NCBI RefSeq assembly: GCF_943193175.1
Contig: NZ_CALPDF010000020.1
Location: 1 to 64,000, forward strand
Origin: Neobacillus muris
GTDB taxonomy: Bacteria; Bacillota; Bacilli; Bacillales; Cytobacillaceae
Length of the DNA: 64,000 nt
Reading direction: 5' to 3'
Below are positions 33,887 to 41,250 of the stretch, piece by piece (within the stretch, counting starts at the first letter, position 1; every line of letters starts with the position of its first letter). The notes under the pieces were generated by a model. The model made no database searches, had not been told where the DNA came from, and saw only the letters and a list, made by a program, of their open reading frames with translations. Both the position numbers and the translations under genes were made by a program.

Positions 33887-33907
33887 AAATCGTAATTGTT
33901 ACGAATT
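33887..33907 (-). promoter_or_regulatory. Zur box, distal
   Basis: Begins AAATCGTAATTGTTACGA, almost the full inverted-repeat Zur operator AAATCGTAAT-N-ATTACGATTT. Binding here would repress znuA when zinc is sufficient. Confidence 0.75.
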
Positions 33908-33960
33908 ACATCATATAACGAGTCCTTGTTTATGTCAATAAGTAAATTTTAACGGAATTG

Positions 33961-33988
33961 AAAAACGCAAGCTGTTTTCACTTGCGCA
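33961..33988 (-). terminator. Terminator of the small membrane protein gene
   Basis: On the minus strand CGCAAG/CTTGCG is followed by TTTTTC, 14 nt past the stop at 34002. Confidence 0.65.
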
Positions 33989-34001
33989 TCATCTTTTGCT
34001 C

Positions 34002-34202
34002 CTATTTTCTTTGAAATGTAAATTTATAAATGACAAAAGGTACAAGCCCTAAGAGAAACGGATATTTTTTATCAATGGATCTGTCGAATAATCCTCTGTG
34101 GATAGAGATTTTATCCGGCAGTATCGCCATCCATAACACCATGATGATCACTGGTCTAACGAGTATTAATAGATCAATTTGTTGAAAGCTGTCAGTTCTC
34201 AA
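34002..34202 (-). CDS. Small putative membrane protein (66 aa)
   Basis: A 66-codon ORF with TTG start and two hydrophobic stretches (LILVRPVIIMVLWMAIL and YPFLLGLVPFVIYKF) separated by a charged loop (HRGLFDRSIDKK). The ribosome site is weak (AGGT at 10 nt), but a terminator follows directly and the hydrophobic pattern is protein-like. Family not recognised. It is AT-rich like the adjacent hydrolase. It may be a truncated form of a longer membrane protein. Confidence 0.4.
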   Translation of the reverse strand: MRTDSFQQIDLLILVRPVIIMVLWMAILPDKISIHRGLFDRSIDKKYPFLLGLVPFVIYKFTFQRK

Positions 34203-34301
34203 TGGATGTGACCTATGATAAACTTAGGTTGTAAGAGTTTTCCAATTGAGTATGAAACTTATAGACCTATATTTCTATAAGCATAGGGGGAAGGATGTTT
34301 T

Positions 34302-35177
34302 TTGGGAAAAGGATCGATTTATAAAAATGAAGGGAAAAGGCATATTACTCAACATTACGATCATTATCTAAAGATGTTTGATTTTAATATCGAGCAGATA
34401 TATGTGGATACAAGTTATGGTGAAACACATATTCTTGTAGCAGGGCCGCCAGAAGGAAAGCCTATTTTTATTTTTCAGGGTGGAAATTGTATAAATCCAA
34501 TGACTTTATCTTGGTTTTTACCACTCATAGATAAATACAGAATTTATGCACCAGATACAATTGGTCATCCAGGGTACAGTAGTGAAAGGAGAATTTCGGC
34601 GAAGGACCATAGTTTTGCCCAGTGGATAAAGGAACTTATGGATTACTTTCATATAGATCGCAGTGCATTTGTTGGTCCGTCCTACGGTGCAGGTATTATT
34701 TTAAGATTAGCCACATTTATGCCAGATAAAATTGACTGTTCTATATTGGTATCACCAGCAGGAATAAGATTAGGTTCTAAGATGAGAATGATTAAAGATA
34801 TCTTACTTCCTTTAGTCTTATTTAATCGTACTTCATCACAAAAATATCTCAATAAAATCACGGATGCTATGTCAAATAATAGTATGAGAGAAATGGATAA
34901 AAATATTATTGGAGATGTATTTAAATATACTAGACTTGAACAGGATATGCCCAAATTAACTACAAAGGAAGAATTATCACATTATAGCGCGCCCACTTTA
35001 ATCATAGCAGGAAAAAGGGATATCTTTTTTCCTGAAAGTAAATTAAATAAAGCTGCTAGAGAAATCATTCCAAATTTAATTGCATATAAGACTTATGATA
35101 TGGGACATTTCCCATCTGAAGAGTATCTCGTGAAAATTAACCATGATATTGTAGAATTTTTAAAGGATCATTACTAA
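34302..35177 (+). CDS. Alpha/beta hydrolase
   Basis: A 291-aa alpha/beta-hydrolase fold protein. Strand-turn IFIFQGGN (oxyanion region), YAPDTIGHPGYSS, the nucleophile elbow VGPSYGAG, acid-containing IIAGKRDIFFPE and the terminal MGHFPSEEY histidine give a complete Ser-Asp-His triad at normal spacing. It is cytoplasmic and its substrate is unknown. GGGGGAAGG precedes the TTG start. Codon use is AT-rich compared with the flanking genes, which suggests later acquisition. It has its own terminator and no partner gene. Confidence 0.85.
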   Translation: MGKGSIYKNEGKRHITQHYDHYLKMFDFNIEQIYVDTSYGETHILVAGPPEGKPIFIFQGGNCINPMTLSWFLPLIDKYRIYAPDTIGHPGYSSERRISAKDHSFAQWIKELMDYFHIDRSAFVGPSYGAGIILRLATFMPDKIDCSILVSPAGIRLGSKMRMIKDILLPLVLFNRTSSQKYLNKITDAMSNNSMREMDKNIIGDVFKYTRLEQDMPKLTTKEELSHYSAPTLIIAGKRDIFFPESKLNKAAREIIPNLIAYKTYDMGHFPSEEYLVKINHDIVEFLKDHY

Positions 35178-35215
35178 CCCTGTCTCTTTTATAAATTGAT
35201 GGAGCTTTACTGCAA

Positions 35216-35249
35216 AAAGAGAACTTCACACCAATATGAAGTTCTCTTT
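35216..35249 (+). terminator. Terminator of the alpha/beta hydrolase gene
   Basis: AAAGAGAACTTCA and TGAAGTTCTCTTT form a 13-bp stem with an 8-nt loop, followed by TTTCATG-type sequence. Confidence 0.75.
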
Positions 35250-35336
35250 CATGTTTAAAAAAATTACCCATATAAAACAACAAAGTAAACGAAAACAGAT
35301 TAACATAGCTTTTTTTAAACAGGCTCGCCTTGCGCC

Positions 35337-36260
35337 TCACTTGGTAAGGTCTAAGTCCCAGCGTTCTTCCACAATCGGGGTTTTGGTCCATTCCTGATTC
35401 GATTTTTCTTCTGTCCGCCTAAAATCGTAGCGGCTGTATAGATGGCGCGCTGCACCTAAAATGTTGACGGTCCATAAAAAGACATGCTGATAATGCTGTG
35501 CTTTACAGAATTGAAGTGCCGTCTCGATCAGCTTTTTGCCAATGCCCAGTCCTTGATACTGTTCATCGATGATAAACCATCTAAGCTGCGCATCCGTCTC
35601 CGTTGCCTTCGCGATGGCAATCGATCCAACCGGTTTTCCATCGACTTCAGCAATCCAGAGTTCTCCTCGATCATGGTCGAGCAGAAATTCCGTCAAGCCC
35701 TTCATGACGTAGTATTCAAAAATGGGGCCAAATTGATAGGTTTCGGCATATAACGTTCCATGCAGCTGAGCGACGAACCCAGCATCTCCCGGCTGAAATG
35801 TGCGAATCGTTACCTTCGGCTGGGCAGGAGTTTCTTTCGCGAAGATGGATTCGATTGTTTCCATGGAACCGGTCAGCCGGGCCACATCATGTTTTGGTAG
35901 GTCCTGAATCATTTTTCCCACTTCATGGTTGGCTGTTGCCACTAAGTTAGCATAGATTTGTTTGCCTTCGTCTGTGAGAAATAGCAGGTATTGGCGTTTA
36001 TCGTCTGTTGCTTGTTTTTTCAAAATAATGTTTTCTTCTTCTAATTTTTGAACGATCCGGCTCATCTGTCCGCGGTCTATGCCAAGTTTTTCTCTGACTT
36101 CTGTTGCGGTGCAGCCATTTCTGGAATGGAGTTCCGATATGACCCGCGCTTCGGTTAAAGGAAACGGTTTGTGATAGATTTCTTGGTCGATCTTCCCTAG
36201 AACGTTGGCATAGTACCGATTGAATTTCCGGATTTTTTCTACATGTTGAATGGTTTCCAT
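35337..36260 (-). CDS. MarR-GNAT fusion regulator/acetyltransferase
   Basis: A 307-aa fusion. Residues 1-140 are a MarR winged helix (RVISELHSRNGCTATEVREKLGIDRGQMSRIVQKLEEENII, with the beta-wing KQATDDKRQYLLFLTDEG). Residues about 150-300 are a GNAT N-acetyltransferase (VDGKPVGSIAIA, LRWFIIDEQYQGLGIGKKLIE with the acetyl-CoA loop QGLGIG). Such fusions couple DNA binding to acyl-CoA or amine modification, and the physiological substrate is unknown. A palindrome upstream (36307-36325) is a likely autoregulatory operator. It is a single gene. Confidence 0.9.
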   Translation of the reverse strand: METIQHVEKIRKFNRYYANVLGKIDQEIYHKPFPLTEARVISELHSRNGCTATEVREKLGIDRGQMSRIVQKLEEENIILKKQATDDKRQYLLFLTDEGKQIYANLVATANHEVGKMIQDLPKHDVARLTGSMETIESIFAKETPAQPKVTIRTFQPGDAGFVAQLHGTLYAETYQFGPIFEYYVMKGLTEFLLDHDRGELWIAEVDGKPVGSIAIAKATETDAQLRWFIIDEQYQGLGIGKKLIETALQFCKAQHYQHVFLWTVNILGAARHLYSRYDFRRTEEKSNQEWTKTPIVEERWDLDLTK

Positions 36261-36306
36261 CCTGTTTCTCCTTACTATTCAGAATTTTTAATTATATAGT
36301 ATAGTA

Positions 36307-36325
36307 TTTAGTTGATTTAGTCAAC
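36307..36325. promoter_or_regulatory. Candidate MarR-type operator
   Basis: TAGTTGATTTAGTCAACTA, a 7-bp inverted repeat with a 5-nt spacer, in the AT-rich promoter region about 47 nt upstream of the MarR-GNAT start. MarR proteins bind palindromes of this size and composition. Confidence 0.6.
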
Positions 36326-36405
36326 TATATACCAGATACATTATAAGCAGGAGCTAACTTTCCATTCCCCATCTTATCTATCCAAAACCTAATAATAATC
36401 ATAAG

Positions 36406-36454
36406 ACAAAAAAGTGTCTGGCAGTCCCTATCAAAACCAGTGGATGCCAGACAC
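36406..36454 (-). terminator. Terminator of the GH43-MFS operon
   Basis: On the minus strand GTGTCTGGCA and TGCCAGACAC form a 10-bp stem with a 21-nt loop, followed by TTTTTTG. Confidence 0.8.
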
Positions 36455-36490
36455 CTTATTCATTTTAGCTGAAATGGTTCATATAAGTTT

Positions 36491-37753
36491 TTAATTTGCG
36501 ATTTTCCGCTGGATTTGCAAGGATTTTTCAGCATGAAATTTTTCGCTTGCCATAATCAATCCACCAGCGATGACAAATGCTAAAATAACAACAGCCATCA
36601 CGATATAGGAATTTTGGAATCCAATAGAGCCATATAAAACTCCCATGAGTGAAGAGAAAATCGTAATCCCGATCTGTTTGGCAAAGTTGAATGCCAGCAT
36701 ATAAACCGTTGCAGACAAACGGACATCAAAGACGCCGGTAATATATTTCATAATGGAAATCAGCATTAATGGCATTTCAATTGAGGCTAACAGTCTCCAG
36801 AATGCCAGCATCCAAACTTCTGTAAGGAATGCCGAGCCGATGACACGTACGAATAAAATGACACCTGCGAGGATCAACCCATTTTTCGCGCCAATTTTAT
36901 TGATAAACCATGGAGTCACTACCATGAAACCGGCCTCAATAAATACCTGGGCAGATGCAATTCGGCTAAATACAAGCTCTCCTCGTGACTGCTCATCGAA
37001 AAAGCTGGCAAAATAGTTCGGGAACTGCTGGTCAAATACATCAAACATCGTGGCTGAGCCGATAATAATCAGGCAAAGCCCCCAGAAGCTTCTATTTTTA
37101 AAGACATTCATCATATTTTCTTTTGTTACAGGGTTTTCTTTCTTCTTAGTTCCAGAAGATTTCGTTCCTTCGATCTCTTCATCCTTCACTCGAAGGGCCC
37201 ACAATAACACACCAAGCAAAATGGCGGAGCAAGTACCGGCCCAGAAGATGCTGTATGGGTTTTGCACAAACATGATTCCACCGATAAATGCTGCGGTTCC
37301 GCCTGCAATCGAACCAAACAACCGAACATGTCCATATTCATAATGGTTGGCACGGGTACCGCGCTCGATATAGGCCTCAACCACTCCAACGCCGCCGTTC
37401 AGACATAGGCTTAAGTATGCCCCGCCGACAATGGCGCCGAATATGGCATTAAGCTGTAGAAGTGGCAAAAAGGCAAACTGGACAAATGGTCCGACAAACA
37501 ACAGACATAGTACAACAAATCCAAATAGGTACTTTTTCAATCCGAGCCTATCTTGAATCACTCCGTAGATCGGCTCTAGAATTAAAGCTGTTACCGCCAT
37601 TGCCGAGAATACGAGGCCTGAAACACTTGTACTTAAATGCGCTGTTTTATTCAGCCAGAATGGCAGGAAACCAAAAATGAGCGCCCAAATCATAAAATAG
37701 AAGAAATACATGCCGCCGAAATTCCAAAACTTTATCTGTTTTAAATTGTTCAT
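36491..37753 (-). CDS. MFS oligosaccharide:H+ symporter (LacY/OHS-like)
   Basis: A 420-aa 12-TM major facilitator of the oligosaccharide:H+ symporter type. The LacY-like N-terminus (NFGGMYFFYFMIWALIFGFLPFWLN) and loop motifs QDRLGLKKYL and EYGHVRLFGSIAGG match LacY/RafB/CscB relatives. ATG 37753 is selected as AAAGGAG lies 8 nt before it. It follows the GH43 gene by 13 nt in one operon, so it most likely imports arabinose-containing oligosaccharides that the GH43 then cleaves in the cytoplasm. The operon carries AraR boxes and a cre upstream. Confidence 0.85.
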   Translation of the reverse strand: MNNLKQIKFWNFGGMYFFYFMIWALIFGFLPFWLNKTAHLSTSVSGLVFSAMAVTALILEPIYGVIQDRLGLKKYLFGFVVLCLLFVGPFVQFAFLPLLQLNAIFGAIVGGAYLSLCLNGGVGVVEAYIERGTRANHYEYGHVRLFGSIAGGTAAFIGGIMFVQNPYSIFWAGTCSAILLGVLLWALRVKDEEIEGTKSSGTKKKENPVTKENMMNVFKNRSFWGLCLIIIGSATMFDVFDQQFPNYFASFFDEQSRGELVFSRIASAQVFIEAGFMVVTPWFINKIGAKNGLILAGVILFVRVIGSAFLTEVWMLAFWRLLASIEMPLMLISIMKYITGVFDVRLSATVYMLAFNFAKQIGITIFSSLMGVLYGSIGFQNSYIVMAVVILAFVIAGGLIMASEKFHAEKSLQIQRKIAN

Positions 37754-37766
37754 CTTATTCACTCCT

Positions 37767-38753
37767 TTATTTCAAGACTTCTGGTGTCTTAGGTGTCCAT
37801 CTTGCATCAGGTACCGGAACGCCAAAGATAGGATTTCCTTGTTCATCCCAATCAAGTTTTTGTGCCCTGGCCTGACGGTTTGGTTCATATAGCGGATCGC
37901 CGACAAGCTCTGTGTAATTGCGGGCATGATAAACCAAAATGGTATCCTTGCCATCCTCTGATTCCGTAAAGCTATTATGGCCTGGTCCATATTGGCCATT
38001 TTCCGGACAGCTTTGGAATACTGGTTCCTGACTCTTTGTCCATGAGGCAGGGTTTAATAGGTCATCCTCTGCATTTGCCGTTAATAGGCCCATGCAATAA
38101 TCCACACCGGTGGCGCTTCCAGAATAAGTAATGAATACCTTTCCATTTTTGATTAAAACGGCAGGGCCTTCATTTACCCAAAACCCTTGAATTTCCCATG
38201 TCAATTCAGGTTTCGTAAGCATGACCGGTTCAGTTGCCAAGGTCCAAGGGTTTTCCATCTTTGAGATGTAAAGATTAGAATGGCCCATAATGTCCAAATC
38301 CTGCTGTGCCCAAACGAGGTATTGTTCTCCTTTATGGAAGAAGGTGGTGGCATCCAATGAAAATGTAGACATGGTAGTCTTCAATTCCCCTTTTTCCACC
38401 CAAGTTCCCTCCAACGGATTATCAGAGGCGTTTTCAAGAACATATATTCTATGGTTAAATGTGTCATCATCAATATTGGTATCAGGTGCAGCCGCGAAAT
38501 AGATATACCATTTTCCATTTGCTCGATGGATTTCCGGGGCCCAGATCAATTGGCTCAATGGCCCGTTTTCGTGTTTCCACCAAACGGCAACTTCTTTGGC
38601 TTCCTGCAAATCATTTAGGTGTTTCGCTCTTCTTAACACAATTCGGTCATATAGCGGATAAGAACCAGTGAAATAGTAATATCCATCTGTATGTTTATAA
38701 ACAAAAGGATCTGCCCGCTGTAATACGATTGGATTCAAAATTTCTTCTGCCAT
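37767..38753 (-). CDS. GH43 arabinofuranosidase-type glycoside hydrolase
   Basis: A 328-aa cytoplasmic family-43 glycoside hydrolase (five-bladed beta-propeller). The three catalytic residues are visible: general base Asp in RADPFVYK, pKa-modulating Asp in FSLDATTFF, and general acid Glu in FWVNEGPAV. There is no signal peptide, so the substrate must be imported, presumably by the co-transcribed MFS. Alpha-L-arabinofuranosidase activity is the best guess given the arabinose region; beta-xylosidase is an alternative. ATG 38753 is used; ATG 38762 is also possible, with GAAGGG serving either at a non-ideal distance. Confidence 0.88.
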   Translation of the reverse strand: MAEEILNPIVLQRADPFVYKHTDGYYYFTGSYPLYDRIVLRRAKHLNDLQEAKEVAVWWKHENGPLSQLIWAPEIHRANGKWYIYFAAAPDTNIDDDTFNHRIYVLENASDNPLEGTWVEKGELKTTMSTFSLDATTFFHKGEQYLVWAQQDLDIMGHSNLYISKMENPWTLATEPVMLTKPELTWEIQGFWVNEGPAVLIKNGKVFITYSGSATGVDYCMGLLTANAEDDLLNPASWTKSQEPVFQSCPENGQYGPGHNSFTESEDGKDTILVYHARNYTELVGDPLYEPNRQARAQKLDWDEQGNPIFGVPVPDARWTPKTPEVLK

Positions 38754-38783
38754 TGTTCTCATACATCCCTTCAATAATATCTA

Positions 38784-38798
38784 AGAAAACGTTTGCGT
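38784..38798 (-). promoter_or_regulatory. cre (CcpA) site upstream of the GH43 operon
   Basis: On the minus strand ACGCAAACGTTTTCT matches the WTGNAANCGNWNNCW cre consensus with one mismatch, 31 nt upstream of the GH43 start, which suits carbon catabolite repression. Confidence 0.6.
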
Positions 38799-38915
38799 TT
38801 TTCCTCATTCGCAATCCCTATTTTTCTACTAGGATTCTAATGAAGCCCTTTCAAAGAATATCGTAGTAAGGTTATTTGTAAAAACGTATCCGCTTTCGTA
38901 TAGGTTGATAGTACC

Positions 38916-38931
38916 ATTTATACGTACAATT
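38916..38931 (-). promoter_or_regulatory. AraR box 1 of the GH43 operon
   Basis: ATTTATACGTACAATT, close to the AraR operator ATTTGTACGTACAAAT. Confidence 0.75.
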
Positions 38932-38946
38932 GTCAATATATTTAAT

Positions 38947-38962
38947 AATTGTACGTATATAA
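38947..38962 (-). promoter_or_regulatory. AraR box 2 of the GH43 operon
   Basis: AATTGTACGTATATAA. The box starts are 31 nt apart, roughly three helical turns, the same arrangement as before araB (49316/49348). Confidence 0.75.
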
Positions 38963-39103
38963 TTTTACGATTAATAATTCCCTGCATTCCCCCATCTATC
39001 CACACCGTACGAAAATAACTTATTTATGCAATTTCAAGTTAAACCAACGGGTTCACCTCCACTTTTCCCTGTATACTCGATCTCTATCGTTAGCCTCAAA
39101 CTA

Positions 39104-39119
39104 ATTTGTACGCATAAAT
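39104..39119. promoter_or_regulatory. Possible third AraR box
   Basis: ATTTGTACGCATAAAT retains the TTGTACG core and both flanks. It is more distant from the GH43 promoter and near the araE terminator; it could allow DNA looping. Confidence 0.5.
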
Positions 39120-39154
39120 ATTTTTCTAAACAAGATGTTGTATGTCTTTATGCA

Positions 39155-39190
39155 TAAAAAAAGAAGCTTCATAGAATGAAAGCTTCTTTT
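39155..39190 (-). terminator. Terminator of araE
   Basis: On the minus strand AGAAGCTTTCAT and ATGAAGCTTCT pair with one bulge, followed by TTTTTTT. Confidence 0.75.
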
Positions 39191-39210
39191 CTAAACAAAC
39201 CGTACCTGTG

Positions 39211-39303
39211 GTTTTCCTGATATATTGTTTTTTTACCGATATATCGATTTTTTTACTGATATATTCAAATTTTTGCTGATAAACCCGCAAAATTACCTGA
39301 TAT
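39211..39303. repeat. Phased TGATAT repeat array
   Basis: Five units of the form CTGATAT/CCGATAT, with G at 39219, 39238, 39258, 39278 and 39299 (spacing 19, 20, 20 and 21 nt), separated by T-rich stretches. It lies between the araE stop and its distal terminator, so it would be in the araE 3' untranslated RNA. It is similar in design to the 21-bp TTTACCGGC element but with a different core. Confidence 0.6.
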
Positions 39304-39351
39304 CGTTCACTTCACTGGTTTTTGCATCAGCCCGTTTTCGCACTTTTTTCT

Positions 39352-40734
39352 TCAGCTAGCTAATCTATTTTCTCCCATTTTCTCAATTTCCTCTAAAGTC
39401 TGTCCGCGCGTTTCAGGGACGCATGTCCGGATAAATAACACACCTAGTAAACAAATCACCCCGAAGATGGCAAACACAGCTTCTTGCGGCATCGAAGCCG
39501 TCATGATTGGGAATAGCAATCCCACTAAGAAAGAACCGATCCAGTTAAAGGATGAAGCTAATCCTGACGCACGGCCGCGAATCGCCAGCGGGAAAATCTC
39601 TCCCACGATAACCCAGGTTAACGGGGCCCATGTGAAGGAATAAAGCGCCACATAAATACTTAGGAAAACAACGATCATCATCGGGCTGGCATTCGGAATC
39701 AATGAATTCAAAATGGCTGGCAAAATAAAGGATAGTCCCATGATCGTTCCGCCGATGGTCAATAAAGTCCGGCGATTGAATTTGTCCGCAATCAGCAGGA
39801 ATACCAATGAACCGATGACGAGAATAACCCCTTGAATAATCGGCCATAACAGCGCGGAACTGGCTGAGTGTCCTGTTGCTTTTTCTACAATTAACGGAAT
39901 GTAATAGAAAATCGCGTTAGCGCCCTGGAATTGCTGGAAGGCCGCAACCCCTACACCAGCCATGACGAGATAGCGGTATTTGCCGCTAAATAATGTGCCC
40001 CAGGATGCTTTCTGGTTTGCCTTCATTTCCTGTTTAGCCGTCTCTTGAATTTGTTTGATTTCCGCATTGATTTCTTCTTTGTTCGAGCGAATATAGCTTA
40101 ACACCTTGCGTGCTTCATCGAGCTTATGATTCTTGATTAAAAAGCGTGGTGATTCGGGTAACCGCAGTACGCCAATGAATAAGATCAAAGCGGGTACAGC
40201 TGCTAAACTAAGCATCAAGCGCCAGGCCATGGTTTCTGGCAGCCCTTTCAGTAAATAGTCCACAATGTACGAAAGCAGCATCCCGGATACAATCATCGTT
40301 TGATTGATGCCTGACAACCGCCCGCGCAACCGTGCAGGTGACATTTCTGACATATAGGCCGGTACCAGTGCTGAAGCAGCACCAACGGCTAATCCTAATA
40401 ATGTCCGGACCGCAATCAAGAAGAATTGCCCATTGTGAGGGGCGATCCCTGACAAAATGGATCCGATTACAAAAATTAAGGCAGAGATTAAAATCATTTT
40501 GCGCCGTCCTAAGCGGTCAGAAAGCTGTCCGGCCAAGGCGCCTCCGAAAATGGCGCCAAACATGACCGAAGAGGTGATCCAGCCAATTGCGCCAGCGTTG
40601 TTATGAAGGTTCCAGTCATTTTCCAAAAAAGGCAAAGCCCCCGTCATGACGCCAATGTCGTAGCCAAACAGAATGCCTCCGAAAGCCCCAAAAAAGTAGA
40701 TGAAACCGCTTGAAATTTTCTTTTCATTCCCCAT
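39352..40734 (-). CDS. araE: Arabinose:H+ symporter (sugar porter MFS)
   Basis: A 460-aa sugar-porter MFS protein, 12 TM. Family signatures are all present: FGYDIGVMTGALPF, GQLSDRLGRRKM, PAYMSEMSPARLRGRL, PESPRFLIKNHKLDEARKVL, QQFQGANAIFYY, and the C-terminal PETRGQTLEEIE. It closely resembles AraE/XylE-type pentose importers, and the surrounding ara genes support arabinose. GAGGAGGG precedes the ATG. Three cre-like sites lie in its promoter region, but no AraR box was obvious there. Unlike B. subtilis it is not beside araR. Confidence 0.88.
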   Translation of the reverse strand: MGNEKKISSGFIYFFGAFGGILFGYDIGVMTGALPFLENDWNLHNNAGAIGWITSSVMFGAIFGGALAGQLSDRLGRRKMILISALIFVIGSILSGIAPHNGQFFLIAVRTLLGLAVGAASALVPAYMSEMSPARLRGRLSGINQTMIVSGMLLSYIVDYLLKGLPETMAWRLMLSLAAVPALILFIGVLRLPESPRFLIKNHKLDEARKVLSYIRSNKEEINAEIKQIQETAKQEMKANQKASWGTLFSGKYRYLVMAGVGVAAFQQFQGANAIFYYIPLIVEKATGHSASSALLWPIIQGVILVIGSLVFLLIADKFNRRTLLTIGGTIMGLSFILPAILNSLIPNASPMMIVVFLSIYVALYSFTWAPLTWVIVGEIFPLAIRGRASGLASSFNWIGSFLVGLLFPIMTASMPQEAVFAIFGVICLLGVLFIRTCVPETRGQTLEEIEKMGENRLAS

Positions 40735-40783
40735 TGATGTTCCCTCCTCAAGACCTATAAATCATATTATTTCAATTTGCTAT

Positions 40784-40798
40784 TTTTAACGCTTTCAT
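40784..40798 (-). promoter_or_regulatory. cre-like site 1 upstream of araE
   Basis: On the minus strand ATGAAAGCGTTAAAA matches the cre consensus with one mismatch (position 14). Confidence 0.5.
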
Positions 40799-40814
40799 TT
40801 GGTTGTTTTAACTA

Positions 40815-40829
40815 TAACACCGCTTTCAA
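40815..40829 (-). promoter_or_regulatory. cre-like site 2 upstream of araE
   Basis: On the minus strand TTGAAAGCGGTGTTA matches the cre consensus with one mismatch, 31 nt from site 1. Confidence 0.5.
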
Positions 40830-40877
40830 ACACGCACTTTTAAAAAAATGACCTATTTTTATAAAAATTTAACTTAT

Positions 40878-40892
40878 TTAAACCGTTTTCAT
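40878..40892 (-). promoter_or_regulatory. cre-like site 3 upstream of araE
   Basis: On the minus strand ATGAAAACGGTTTAA matches the cre consensus with one mismatch. Three sites in about 110 nt suggest strong glucose repression. Confidence 0.45.
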
Positions 40893-41010
40893 AATGAAAG
40901 ATCTAGGGGGCAGCCGAGTGTGGGTGGTGTTTCCTTGCTTTGGGAACTGAACCGTTCTTTTCAAGGAGGTTTTCCCGCTTTATTCGTTCTCTTATGAGAG
41001 GGGGTTTTTG

Positions 41011-41147
41011 GTTACCGGCACTTTGAACTGGTTTACCGGCGAAGTTCACCTTTTTACCGGCACTTTTCCGGAGTTTACCGGCAGATTTCCTCCTTTTATC
41101 AACCGATTCCCCTCTTTTACCGGCATTTCCGGCTTAAACGCCAGGCC
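41011..41147 (+). repeat. Phased 21-bp repeat element, copy B
   Basis: Six units with GGC (fifth: AAC) starting at 41017, 41038, 41059, 41080, 41101 and 41122, an exact 21-nt period. Cores read TTACCGGC, TTTACCGGC, TTTACCGGC, TTTACCGGC, TTTATCAACC and TTTTACCGGC. Units 1-3 and 5-6 are nearly identical to copy A, and the tail GGCTTAAACGCCAGGC is shared too. It occupies the middle of the 515-nt araE-araT gap. Confidence 0.9.
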
Positions 41148-41204
41148 ACCGCCTGGCTGGATCATTGTCCCCTTGCTTCGAGAACTAGACCACTTCTTTT
41201 CAAA

Positions 41205-41235
41205 TAAAAAAAAGACAAGCCATTACGACTCGCCT
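41205..41235 (-). terminator. Terminator of araPST
   Basis: On the minus strand AGGCGAGTC and GGCTTGTCT form a 9-bp stem with three G-U pairs, followed by TTTTTTT, just past the araT stop. Confidence 0.7.
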
Positions 41236-41250
41236 CTTGCCTGCTGCTTG

